Source: Rhodococcus sp. 14-2470-1b
GTDB lineage: Bacteria > Actinomycetota > Actinomycetes > Mycobacteriales > Mycobacteriaceae
Assembly: GCF_002259415.1 (NCBI RefSeq)
Contig: NZ_NPFY01000026.1
Location: 62,001 to 126,000 of the forward strand
DNA length: 64,000 nucleotides
Direction of reading: 5' to 3'
Shown: positions 17,800 to 26,002 of the stretch, piece after piece
How the letters are laid out: each line of letters begins with the position of its first letter
How positions within the stretch are numbered: position 1 is the first letter of the stretch
The notes under the pieces: generated by a model
What the model saw: only the letters and a program-made list of their open reading frames with translations
Databases searched by the model: none
What the model was told of the DNA's origin: nothing
Made by a program: the position numbers and the translations under genes

Positions 17800-18996
17800 A
17801 TGAGACTCCTTTCTGCTGCCGTCGCCCTCGTCGTCCTCACCGGGGCAGCCGCCGTGTCCACCGCGCCCGTGGCGGCGGCCCCCACCGGCGCCGACTTCTA
17901 TGCCGCTCCCGTTGCCGACCTCGAGGCATACGCGCCCGGGTCCATCCTGCGCCGAGAACCGGTGCCGGCCTTGGACCTTCTGGGATCGCACGCCGAGCGC
18001 ATCCTGTACCGGTCGGCCGATCCCCGTGATTCTGCAGTGGCGGTCTCCGGACTGCTCATCACTCCGAGGAGTACGTGGGATGGTCCCGGGCCTCGGCCCG
18101 TGATCGCCTACGCCCCGGGCAGTTACGGGATCGCCGATCGCTGCGCGGGCTCATCCGGGCAGGGACTGACAACGACGATGCCTGCGCTGTTGCCTTTGTT
18201 GGCGCGCGGGTACCAGGTGGTCACGACGGACTACCAGGGGCTCGGAACCCCGGGCGCCTACGAATTCATCGGCCGCGTCGCCGTCGCCCGTGCCGTGCTG
18301 GACGCGGCGCGTGCCGCGGCAGACGGGACGGACGCGCCCGTCGTGCTGTACGGGTACTCGGCCGGCGGCGCCGCGTCGGCTGCCGCCGCGGAACTCGCCT
18401 CCACCTACGCTCCGGATCTGGACGTGGTCGGGGCGTACGTCGGAGCCGCACCGACCGATCCCGTGCTGCGCGTGGAAGGCCTGGAGGGCAGCCCATTCGC
18501 CGCGACGATGCTGTATCCGATCGTGGGCTCGATGGGCGCTCACCCCGACCGAGCCGACGAAATTCGTGGACTCTTCAACGACCGCGGACGCGCAGCTCTC
18601 GATGCGGTGCAGAACTTCTGCACTGTCGACGCCCTCTCCTACGGATCGTTGCGCTCGGAGGATCTCACCGCCGACGGATCAACGTTGGGTGAGCTCATGG
18701 CGGGGCCCGTGCTGGGTCCGCTCACGGCTGCGAACACCATCGGGCTCGTGGCCCCCGACGTGCCCGTGATGATCGTGCAGGGCGTGAACGACCGCTCCGT
18801 CAGCATCGAGCAGAGCAGAATCCTGGCAGATCGTTGGCTCGCGGCTGGTGCACACGACATCACCGTCCGCGAGTTCGACTTCGGGACCGATCTCGTGCCC
18901 GCGTTCGATCATCCCGGCGCGAACGTCGCCGCCTACCCCGAGGTGATCGGATGGATCGACGCGCGTGTCGAGCAGACATCGCGGGCGACTCGATAG
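17800..18996 (+). CDS. Secreted lipase, LIP family
   Basis: A 398-residue secreted hydrolase. The first 27 residues are a Sec signal peptide ending APVAAA. The nucleophile elbow GYSAGG gives S187, and DYQGLGT near 144-150 and IVQGVNDRSV near 320 are typical of the Candida-antarctica-A-like secretory lipase family. It likely hydrolyses triacylglycerol or other lipid esters outside the cytoplasm. CATAAT at 17784-17789 could serve as a -10 element and no ribosome site is obvious. A second family member, a lipoprotein, lies at 45616-46806. Confidence 0.85.
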   Translation: MRLLSAAVALVVLTGAAAVSTAPVAAAPTGADFYAAPVADLEAYAPGSILRREPVPALDLLGSHAERILYRSADPRDSAVAVSGLLITPRSTWDGPGPRPVIAYAPGSYGIADRCAGSSGQGLTTTMPALLPLLARGYQVVTTDYQGLGTPGAYEFIGRVAVARAVLDAARAAADGTDAPVVLYGYSAGGAASAAAAELASTYAPDLDVVGAYVGAAPTDPVLRVEGLEGSPFAATMLYPIVGSMGAHPDRADEIRGLFNDRGRAALDAVQNFCTVDALSYGSLRSEDLTADGSTLGELMAGPVLGPLTAANTIGLVAPDVPVMIVQGVNDRSVSIEQSRILADRWLAAGAHDITVREFDFGTDLVPAFDHPGANVAAYPEVIGWIDARVEQTSRATR

Positions 18997-19044
18997 TCGG
19001 TCGTTCCGCGACATCGATCAGCGCCCGACGGACAGGCAACCGAT

Positions 19045-19845
19045 TCACGGCACGCGGAGTCCCGGCACTTCACCTGTTCTCGCGGTCTCGGACGCGATCT
19101 CGTGCAGCTTGCGATTGGTGAGCGACGACTCCCGACGAAGCATGTCGAAAGCAGCGTCGCGATCCACCTTGGCCGTGGCCATGACGACGCCGATCGCGAT
19201 GCCGATTTCACGGCTACGTATCAACGCGGTGGCCAGTTGGTCTGCCCGCTCCCGTGCGCTCGCGTATGCCAACCGAAGCGCCGACTGGTCCGCGAAACGT
19301 GCACACCGATCAAGGACGTCGTGTGTGAACGTGCGTGGTTCCGTCGAGTAGAACGTCATCACGCCCAGCTCGATGTCGTCGAGAAGCAGTAGGAAGCTCG
19401 CTGTCGAGCGCACCCCGGTACGAGCCAGGATCTCCTGGGAGTACTCGGGCCGGTCTGGTTCGGTGGCCATGTCGTCGACCACGACGGCTCTCCGACCGTC
19501 GATGACGGCCTCGGTCGCCGAGTACCCGGTGATCGACGCGACTTCCAGAGCTGTGCGCATCACCGCTGGATCGGTGGCCGCGACGATGGCGGGCCGGCCA
19601 CGGTCGGTCATCGCAGTGATCGACGCACCCGTGCATTCCACGGTCGCCACGGCCAGGTCGACGATGTTCTGGCAGGTCCGGTCGGTGTCGGACCCCCTCG
19701 TCGGCCGTCTGATGTCGGACCCGTTTTCGACTATCGACTTCGCGCCCACAGACGACCTACTTCCCGCGTTTGTTCGGATTCGGCATCGAACGTCGAATCG
19801 AGGAGCTGATTCTGGCACGGCCTGCGCCGAGTCGGCGTGTGGCAT
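19045..19845 (-). CDS. GAF-ANTAR transcription antitermination regulator
   Basis: A protein of about 266 residues with a GAF-type sensor in the middle (CQNIVDLAVATVECTGASIT through SFLLLLDDIELGVMTFYS) and a C-terminal ANTAR RNA-binding domain starting near LATALIRSREIGIAIGVVMA and ending LTNRKLHEIA. ANTAR proteins bind paired hairpins in nascent RNA and prevent termination. The start is uncertain: ATG 19845 lacks a ribosome site and TTG 19887 is possible. It diverges from the CsbD-like gene at 20061. Target RNAs cannot be identified here. Confidence 0.85.
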   Translation of the reverse strand: MPHADSAQAVPESAPRFDVRCRIRTNAGSRSSVGAKSIVENGSDIRRPTRGSDTDRTCQNIVDLAVATVECTGASITAMTDRGRPAIVAATDPAVMRTALEVASITGYSATEAVIDGRRAVVVDDMATEPDRPEYSQEILARTGVRSTASFLLLLDDIELGVMTFYSTEPRTFTHDVLDRCARFADQSALRLAYASARERADQLATALIRSREIGIAIGVVMATAKVDRDAAFDMLRRESSLTNRKLHEIASETARTGEVPGLRVP

Positions 19846-20060
19846 GGCAGATGAAACACACTGGTCGGACCTTTTTCCTTCAATCAATTCGCGGCCGCCG
19901 GCGCAGGAGATCGCTTCTGGGTAGTGTGGCGCAGATCACTTGTATCTCCGCGTTTGTTTTTCTCCGTTCGAACCGACTTAATGCTGCCGGTTTCGACCGG
20001 CCGATCGACCCTGAACGCCGCACACGCCGTGCCGCGTCGCGAACGACCTGGAGGAACCTG

Positions 20061-20606
20061 ATGTCCGACTTCATCGACAAAGCGCAACACAAGGCCGACG
20101 AACTCGCCGGTGATGCGAAGGAGCGCGTCGGCAACGCCACGGGCGACGACGAACTCCGCGGTAGCGGGGCGGCGCAGAAGGCCAAGGGCAATGCTCATCA
20201 ACTCGCCGACACCGTGTCCGACGGCGCCGAGGAACTGGGCGACAAGGCGTCGGAGGTCGCTGACGAGGCGGCAGACGTCGTATCCGACGTGGCCGATTCG
20301 GCCACCAAGGCAGCCTCCTCGCTCGCCGACTCCGCGGCATCGACCGCAGCTGACGCCAAGGCTTCGGTCACTGACTTGGCCGACAATGCAGCGTCCACGG
20401 TCCGCGAGGTCGACGTCGACAGCGTCGTGGACACGGCGACATCTCCTCGAACCGTGGCCGTCGTGGCCGCTGTGATCGGCGCCGGAACGATCGCGTTCGT
20501 CATCGCCAGGAGAAACCGTCGTCAACGTCAGCTGAAGGCCGCGCCGACTCGCGCTGTGCGGGCACTGGCGCGGAGCATCGAATCGAAGTCCCTCTTCGAC
20601 CGCTGA
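20061..20606 (+). CDS. CsbD/LEA-like stress protein with C-terminal membrane anchor
   Basis: A 181-residue protein. Residues 1-45 resemble CsbD stress proteins (MSDFIDKAQHKADELAGDAK, with GDDELRGSGAAQKAKGNA). Residues 46-125 are an Ala/Asp/Ser-rich amphipathic region of the LEA or apolipoprotein kind. Residues 131-149 form one membrane helix, followed by an Arg/Lys-rich tail. GGAGGAACCTG precedes ATG 20061. Its stop and the start of the BrkB gene overlap in TGATG, so the two should be made together. A role in membrane protection under osmotic or desiccation stress is inferred. Confidence 0.75.
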   Translation: MSDFIDKAQHKADELAGDAKERVGNATGDDELRGSGAAQKAKGNAHQLADTVSDGAEELGDKASEVADEAADVVSDVADSATKAASSLADSAASTAADAKASVTDLADNAASTVREVDVDSVVDTATSPRTVAVVAAVIGAGTIAFVIARRNRRQRQLKAAPTRAVRALARSIESKSLFDR

Positions 20607-21568
20607 TGGTCTCTCGCATCGACGGGTTCCAGCGCAAGCACCCGGCGGCAGGGTTCCCGCTCGCGGTCGTCTACAAATTCCTCGACGACCGCGGCGGATA
20701 CCTGGCGGCATTGATCGCCTACTACGCGTTTCTGTCGCTGTTCCCGCTGCTGCTGCTGTTCACCACCCTGCTCGGCATCGTGCTGGCGGGCAATCCCGAT
20801 CTGCAGGAACGCATCCTCGACTCGGCGATGAGTCAGATCCCGGTCATCGGAGACCAGCTCGGCGAGCCCGACCGTCTCAGTGGCGGCGTCACGGCAATCG
20901 TGATCGGCGTGGCCGGCTCGTTGTACGGCGGTCTCGGGGTGTCACTGGCGGTGCAACACGCGTTGAACACGGCGTGGTCCGTCCCACGCAACAACCAGCC
21001 TGACCCGATTCGCGCCCGAGTGCGCGGGCTGCTGCTGCTCAGCACCGTCGGCAGCGCAATCATCGGTTTGACCGTGCTGAACGTGGTCGCGTCGTCCGGT
21101 CTGTTCGGCTTCGCCGGTGGTGTGTTGGCGATCCTGGGCGCCGTCGCGCTCAACAGCGCGGTCTTCGCTGCCGCGTTCCGCATCGGAACCGCGCGGCCAC
21201 TGAGTGTCCGCGACGTGCTGCCCGGAGCCGTAGCCGCCGCGGTGATCTGGCAAGCTCTGCAATCCTTCGGCGGTATCTACATCCGTTACGTCGTCGGCAA
21301 CGTCAGCACAAGCAACGGTGTGTTCGCAATCGTGCTGGGGCTGTTGGGTTTTCTGTACGTAGCGTCGGTTCTGATCGTGATCTGTATCGAGATCAACGCA
21401 GTTCGAGTCGATCACCTTCACCCGCGCGCGCTGCTGACCCCGTTCACCGACAATGTCGAACTCACCGAGGGCGACAAGAACTCGTACACCGGGCAAGCGG
21501 AAGCTCAACGCAACAAAGGGTTCCAGGAAATCACCGTCACCTACGACGACAACCCGCAGAACGACTGA
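20606..21568 (+). CDS. YihY/virulence factor BrkB-family membrane protein
   Basis: A 320-residue inner membrane protein with six predicted helices. The N-terminal segment GGYLAALIAYYAFLSLFPLL is the defining motif of the YihY/BrkB family. Function of the family is poorly known; proposals include lipid or solute transport, and the old RNase BN name is not supported. The start overlaps the previous stop by one base. It is paired with a CsbD/LEA-like protein, which points to envelope stress. The C-terminus is hydrophilic and acidic. Confidence 0.85.
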   Translation: MVSRIDGFQRKHPAAGFPLAVVYKFLDDRGGYLAALIAYYAFLSLFPLLLLFTTLLGIVLAGNPDLQERILDSAMSQIPVIGDQLGEPDRLSGGVTAIVIGVAGSLYGGLGVSLAVQHALNTAWSVPRNNQPDPIRARVRGLLLLSTVGSAIIGLTVLNVVASSGLFGFAGGVLAILGAVALNSAVFAAAFRIGTARPLSVRDVLPGAVAAAVIWQALQSFGGIYIRYVVGNVSTSNGVFAIVLGLLGFLYVASVLIVICIEINAVRVDHLHPRALLTPFTDNVELTEGDKNSYTGQAEAQRNKGFQEITVTYDDNPQND

Positions 21569-21580
21569 ATCGCGTGCAGT

Positions 21581-22411
21581 TCAGGAGTCGAAATCTGTGC
21601 TTCGTGAAACGGATTCCCATGACTCGGCGTCCGCGCGCAGGGCGTCGAGCGCACCGGTGAATCCGTCGACCGCGTCGTTGCCGAGGAGCAGCAGGAACGG
21701 GGGATCCTCGGATTCGACTGCGTCGACGACAGCCTGTGCTGCCTTGACCGGGTCGCCTGGCTGGTTGCCGTGCGCTGTGTCGTTCTCGATCCGGCGCGCA
21801 CCGGCCGTGGCTGCGTACTCGGCGATGGGGGAGGCGGACTGGGTCAGGGATCTGCCCGCGAAGTCCGTGCGAAACGCGCCGGGTTCGACCGTGAGGGCGC
21901 GGATGCCCAGCGGGGCTACCTCTCTACGAAGCGACAGTGTGAGCGCCTCGATGGCGGCTTTGACCGCGGCGTAATACCCGGATCCGGCGGGTGAAAGACG
22001 CGCTCCGATCGACGAGATGTTGACGATCGTCCCGGAGCGACGGCCGCGCATTCCCGGCAGAACGGCCTTGATCGTGCGCACGGTACCGAAGACATGGGTG
22101 TCGAACAATCGGCGGACCGGACCGTCCTCGCCCTCTTCGACGGCGGAGCGATATCCGTAGCCCGCATTGTTGACGAGTACGTCGACTGTGCCGAACCTGA
22201 CGGTGGCAGCGTCGACGGCAGCAGAGACCTGAGTGTCGTCGGCGACATCCAGGGCAATGGCGAGTGAGGTGTCGGGGTAGCGGGCAGCGATGTCGGCGAC
22301 CTTCGATACGTCGCGCGCGGTCACCACCACGTGATGACCACGTGCCAATGCCGTCTCGGCCAGATGCCGTCCGAGGCCAGTCGAGCATCCGGTGATGAGC
22401 CACGTTGTCAT
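21581..22411 (-). CDS. Short-chain dehydrogenase/reductase
   Basis: A 276-residue classical SDR. TGCSTGLG at 8-14 binds the nucleotide, NNAG at 81-84 follows strand 4, and the active site is S133/S134 with Y147 and K151 (YAAVK). The arginine in VTARD after strand 2 suggests NADP(H). It starts at ATG 22411 and diverges from the LLM flavin enzyme at 22577. Substrate is unknown. The C-terminal 40 residues extend beyond the SDR core as in the subgroup of putative ketoacyl or retinol-type reductases. Confidence 0.85.
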   Translation of the reverse strand: MTTWLITGCSTGLGRHLAETALARGHHVVVTARDVSKVADIAARYPDTSLAIALDVADDTQVSAAVDAATVRFGTVDVLVNNAGYGYRSAVEEGEDGPVRRLFDTHVFGTVRTIKAVLPGMRGRRSGTIVNISSIGARLSPAGSGYYAAVKAAIEALTLSLRREVAPLGIRALTVEPGAFRTDFAGRSLTQSASPIAEYAATAGARRIENDTAHGNQPGDPVKAAQAVVDAVESEDPPFLLLLGNDAVDGFTGALDALRADAESWESVSRSTDFDS

Positions 22412-22576
22412 GGGTTCTCCCTTGTCGGCTTGAACGTGTGGGTGCGCACGGACAGTGAGACGATCACGTCAAGGTTAGGGGAACCGGTGAGGGGCCGACA
22501 GGGACCGTCGGACCTGATGGTTGAATCTACAATCGACACGGGTGGGCCTGTCCGCCCCGAATCGAGAGGTCGAACA

Positions 22577-23605
22577 ATGCACCTGGGCGTAGACAGCTTC
22601 GTTTCCTCCGTGACGGACCCGACCGACGAACGGGTTATCGGCCCGTCCGAGCGGATGGGGCATCTGTTGGAGGAGATCGCGCTCGCCGATCAAGTCGGGT
22701 TGTATTCGTTCGGAATCGGTGAACACCATCGGAGCGAGTACTACGACTCGGCGCCGTCGATCATTCTGGCGGCCGCGGCTGCGCGCACGGAGCGAATCCG
22801 GCTCGGCAGTGCAGTCAAAGTGCTCAGCGCGGACGATCCGGTACGAGTGTTCCAGGAGTTCGCCACGCTCGACCTGATCTCGAAGGGCCGGATCGACCTG
22901 GTCGTCGGCCGCGGATCGTTCACCGAGTCCTTCCCACTCTTCGGTCTGGATCTACGCGATTACGACTCGCTTTTCGCCGAGAAGCTCGAGCTGCTCCTCG
23001 ACATCCGCGAGAACGTGGAAGTCACGTGGTCCGGGCAGCACCGACCAGCGCTGAACAAGCAGAGCATCTATCCCCGTCCGGTACAGGATCCGCTGCCGAT
23101 CTGGGTCGGTGTCGGAGGTTCCCCCGAGTCCTTCGTTCGTGCCGGATTGTTGGGACTGCCGTTGATGATCGCGATCATCGGCGGCGAGCCGCGCCAGTTC
23201 GCGCCGCTCGTGGATCTCTATCGACGGGCAGGCGCCGAGGCCGGGCACGCGCCCGAGAAGCTGCAGGTCGGACTGCACGTGTTCGGCTTCGTCGCCGAAT
23301 CGACACAAGCGGCAGCAGACACAATCTATCCCGGCTGGCACGAGATGTTCGCCAAGATCTCGCGTGAGCGTGGGTTCGCGCGTCCTACTCGCGAACAGTT
23401 CGACGCGACTTCAGGTCCGAACGGAGCATTCTTCATGGGCGATCCGAAGACCGTTGCCGACAAGATTCTGCGCGTCGGTGAGCAGCTGGGCGGTGTCGAT
23501 CGGTTGTCGTTGCAGATGACGAATCCTCGCCTGGCACACGGAGATCTGCTCCGAGGAATCGAACTACTGGGGACCGAGGTGGCACCGCTCGTGGCGAAGG
23601 CGTAA
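22577..23605 (+). CDS. LLM-class flavin-dependent oxidoreductase
   Basis: A 342-residue luciferase-like monooxygenase. The segments EIALADQVGLYSFGIGEHHR, LGSAVKVLSADDPVRVFQEF and GRGSF are typical of the bacterial luciferase-like family, which uses reduced FMN or F420. GAGAGG lies 8 nt before ATG 22577, so the long upstream in-frame extension is discarded. It diverges from the SDR gene across 165 bp and may share control with it. Whether FMN or F420 is used, and the substrate, cannot be told from sequence. Confidence 0.85.
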   Translation: MHLGVDSFVSSVTDPTDERVIGPSERMGHLLEEIALADQVGLYSFGIGEHHRSEYYDSAPSIILAAAAARTERIRLGSAVKVLSADDPVRVFQEFATLDLISKGRIDLVVGRGSFTESFPLFGLDLRDYDSLFAEKLELLLDIRENVEVTWSGQHRPALNKQSIYPRPVQDPLPIWVGVGGSPESFVRAGLLGLPLMIAIIGGEPRQFAPLVDLYRRAGAEAGHAPEKLQVGLHVFGFVAESTQAAADTIYPGWHEMFAKISRERGFARPTREQFDATSGPNGAFFMGDPKTVADKILRVGEQLGGVDRLSLQMTNPRLAHGDLLRGIELLGTEVAPLVAKA

Positions 23606-23620
23606 TTCGCCGTCGATCAC

Positions 23621-24826
23621 CTAACTGTCGAGTGGCTGCCGGATGCCGTCCTCGGCGCGAAGACGTTCGACCTCGGCACGCGAGTGCCGCACCGCTTCGG
23701 TGTCCGCGCCCTTGGCGCTCGCGATGTCGTGTGCGAGGTCCAGGATCGCGCGTCGAAGATGCTTACGCGCTTTCCGGGCCCGCCGATTGGGCGACGACGC
23801 GCGGAATGCCTTTCTGGCCTTTCTGTCGAGAACGCCGTCCACCTCGGCGTCGGTGAGGAATCCTGCATCGACCTCGGGAGCCAGAATGTCGCGGACGAAT
23901 TGGTACTCGCGTGGTGCTGCTCTGCGGAACGCGATCGTCAGCACCGTGAATGCGATGACGACGGAGGCGCACATGACGCCGAACAACAGAAGAGGATTAC
24001 CTCCGCCGAGCCCGGTGGCGTCGTCCCAGGTGAAGTGCAGAAACACTCCCGCCGCAACGAAAGCAAGACCACGCCCGACCTTGCGTGCCTGTGCTTTCGT
24101 ACCGATGAGGTACACCGCGCCTGCGCACACCAGCGCACTGAAGAGAGGGTGCGAGACGAAACTGACGGCTATCCGCGTGAGCGACATGTGGACGGCATTT
24201 CCGACCGGGTCGGTTCCGAACGTCCGGGCAGTGGCGTTGGCTGCGTAGAGGAAGTCCTCGAACATTGCGAATCCGAGTCCGATGAAGGCGCCCAGAATGA
24301 GACCGTCGTTGGCCGTTCGGATCAGCCGCGGGGCAAGGCTCATCAGCAGGATGAATCCGCAGAGCTTGGCCGCTTCCTCGGTGATCGGTGCAGTCGCGCC
24401 TGCAGCCCAATTCGCGCTCCACGCTTGGCCGAACAGCTTCGGGTAGATGCTGAGCATCGCAGTATTGACCGTCATCGCGAACGCGAAGGTGGCGGGGATT
24501 GCGCCCCACAGCAGTGCTGCCGCGACCAGTCGGCCTGGCTGCCGTTCCCACCGGTCGATGTGACGGAACCACGCGAACCATGCGAGTCCGCACAGAGTGC
24601 ACAGCACCGCGGACACGGCGAATCCCTCGGCGTAGAACCCGGCTCCCGGTGCGAAGAACGCCCAAGCCTGAAACGCTCCGACTGCAGTGAGCGCGATGTA
24701 CACCCAGAACGACAGGTTGTGGGGTTGCACGAATTCGAAGCGTTCACCCCACCCGGAGACCTCGAGCGCCTCCTGCCGACGGTGCTCGGCCTCGGACGAC
24801 GCGGTGTCTGTCACGGCGTCACTCAT
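23621..24826 (-). CDS. prsW: PrsW-family intramembrane metalloprotease
   Basis: A 401-residue polytopic protein of the PrsW/CPBP-like group. Conserved positions are visible: E150-E151 in PITEEAAK, E190 in AMFEDFLYA, H226 in SHPLFSA and H near 264 in FLHFTWDD. Roughly nine membrane helices precede a charged cytoplasmic tail of about 100 residues. In Bacillus, PrsW cuts the anti-sigma factor RsiW. Here ATG 24826 overlaps the stop of a single-pass membrane protein (ATGA), which makes that protein a candidate partner or substrate. Confidence 0.85.
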   Translation of the reverse strand: MSDAVTDTASSEAEHRRQEALEVSGWGERFEFVQPHNLSFWVYIALTAVGAFQAWAFFAPGAGFYAEGFAVSAVLCTLCGLAWFAWFRHIDRWERQPGRLVAAALLWGAIPATFAFAMTVNTAMLSIYPKLFGQAWSANWAAGATAPITEEAAKLCGFILLMSLAPRLIRTANDGLILGAFIGLGFAMFEDFLYAANATARTFGTDPVGNAVHMSLTRIAVSFVSHPLFSALVCAGAVYLIGTKAQARKVGRGLAFVAAGVFLHFTWDDATGLGGGNPLLLFGVMCASVVIAFTVLTIAFRRAAPREYQFVRDILAPEVDAGFLTDAEVDGVLDRKARKAFRASSPNRRARKARKHLRRAILDLAHDIASAKGADTEAVRHSRAEVERLRAEDGIRQPLDS

Positions 24827-25449
24827 CGGTTGCTCCCGTCGACGGTCTGGATGCTGGAGATCATGTCCTTGATATCGGTTGCCGCCGCGGTCATCTGAGT
24901 GGGCGGACCGTAGGCCGTGATCTTCAGGCCGGTGCCGTCGACAACGAACGCTGCGACCAGTCCGTCTCCGCGGACGCTGCTGTAGGCCTGCACGACACCG
25001 GTTCGCCCCGCCGCTGTGGTCAGAGTGGCCCGGTCTCCGTCGACGCGGAACGACGGGTCGGTGGTGCGCGAGGTGACCTTTTCCACTTGGTCCACCAAAT
25101 CGTCCGGTGTCCCGTCGAACGAGTCCGCCGTCACCTGAAACGTGACGCCGTCCCCGGATACGGTGGCGTCGCCGGATCTCCGGTCCTCTTCGCCCACACG
25201 AAACCCGGTCTCGACCTCCCAGCCTGTCCTCGGCGTGAAGGCAATCGTGTCCGTGAGCGCTAGTTGTTGACCGGCACGCACGGGATCGTTCCAGCCGATG
25301 GCCGCATCGACGCGCGGTACAGCGACGGTGAGAACCAGAAAGACCGCGATGACGAAAAGGGCTGGCGGGAGCGTTCTTCGGTCCAGGCCGAGCACACGGT
25401 GCTCGGCTGGCACCCGTTGACGGTGCAGTCCAGAATGGTTCTGTGTCAC
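24823..25449 (-). CDS. Single-pass membrane protein coupled to PrsW, unknown function
   Basis: A 208-residue protein from GTG 25449, which follows GAGGGGAACCC. Residues 1-28 are polar and basic, residues about 29-46 (ALFVIAVFLVLTVAVP) form one membrane helix, and the remaining 160 residues look extracytoplasmic, with repeated beta-type segments and a SSIQTVDG end. I do not recognise the family with certainty; similar short N-in proteins occur next to PrsW in mycolata. Translational coupling to the protease suggests a functional pair. Confidence 0.7.
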   Translation of the reverse strand: MTQNHSGLHRQRVPAEHRVLGLDRRTLPPALFVIAVFLVLTVAVPRVDAAIGWNDPVRAGQQLALTDTIAFTPRTGWEVETGFRVGEEDRRSGDATVSGDGVTFQVTADSFDGTPDDLVDQVEKVTSRTTDPSFRVDGDRATLTTAAGRTGVVQAYSSVRGDGLVAAFVVDGTGLKITAYGPPTQMTAAATDIKDMISSIQTVDGSNR

Positions 25450-25544
25450 GGGTTCCCCTCGCGGTCGTCGGTGGGAATACTTTCCCACAGAGTCCGCGGA
25501 GGCGGGGGGCTACCCGACGACGTGTCGGGAGAGGCGAGAACGAA

Positions 25545-25937
25545 TCAGCCCAGACTCACGTCGACGGACTCGATGACCTTCAAAAATGGACAGATCGAGA
25601 CAGCTTGTGCAAGTACGGCATCGGGATCCTCGACGTCGGGTAGCTGGACTTTCAACGAGAACCTGGCGTCGTATCCAGAACTGTCGGAGTCGGTGAGAAC
25701 AACTGTGCCTTCGACGGCGACGGAGTCCATGCTTCCCTCGACCGTTCCGACGGCGATGCGCAGGGATTGCACGAGACAGCTGGCCAAGGCTGCGGCCATC
25801 AACTGTTCGGGGTTGGTGGTTTCTCCTGGCCCGCCGAGCTTCTCGGGCTCGTGGACGTCGAGTGACAGAAATCCGTCGTCGGACGTCACGCCCGCCTCGG
25901 TCGCGGTGACTACGGCGGTGTAGAGCTCAGCGGTCAT
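25545..25937 (-). CDS. OsmC-family protein (organic hydroperoxide/stress)
   Basis: A 130-residue OsmC-family protein. The two peroxidatic-type cysteines are C54 in AALASCLVQSL and C116 in SICPFLKV, and NPEQLMAAALAS is the family signature helix. Members reduce organic hydroperoxides with dihydrolipoamide or thiols in the cytoplasm. ATG 25937 matches family starts although no clear ribosome site is seen. It lies downstream of the SQR-like flavoprotein on the same strand with a 65-bp gap, so both could take part in thiol or persulfide stress. Confidence 0.85.
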   Translation of the reverse strand: MTAELYTAVVTATEAGVTSDDGFLSLDVHEPEKLGGPGETTNPEQLMAAALASCLVQSLRIAVGTVEGSMDSVAVEGTVVLTDSDSSGYDARFSLKVQLPDVEDPDAVLAQAVSICPFLKVIESVDVSLG

Positions 25938-26002
25938 GTGGTGTGGGTGTCCACAAACAAGGTCATCCAAACCGCGTGGCTCGTACGATCAGCCGGCACC
26001 GG

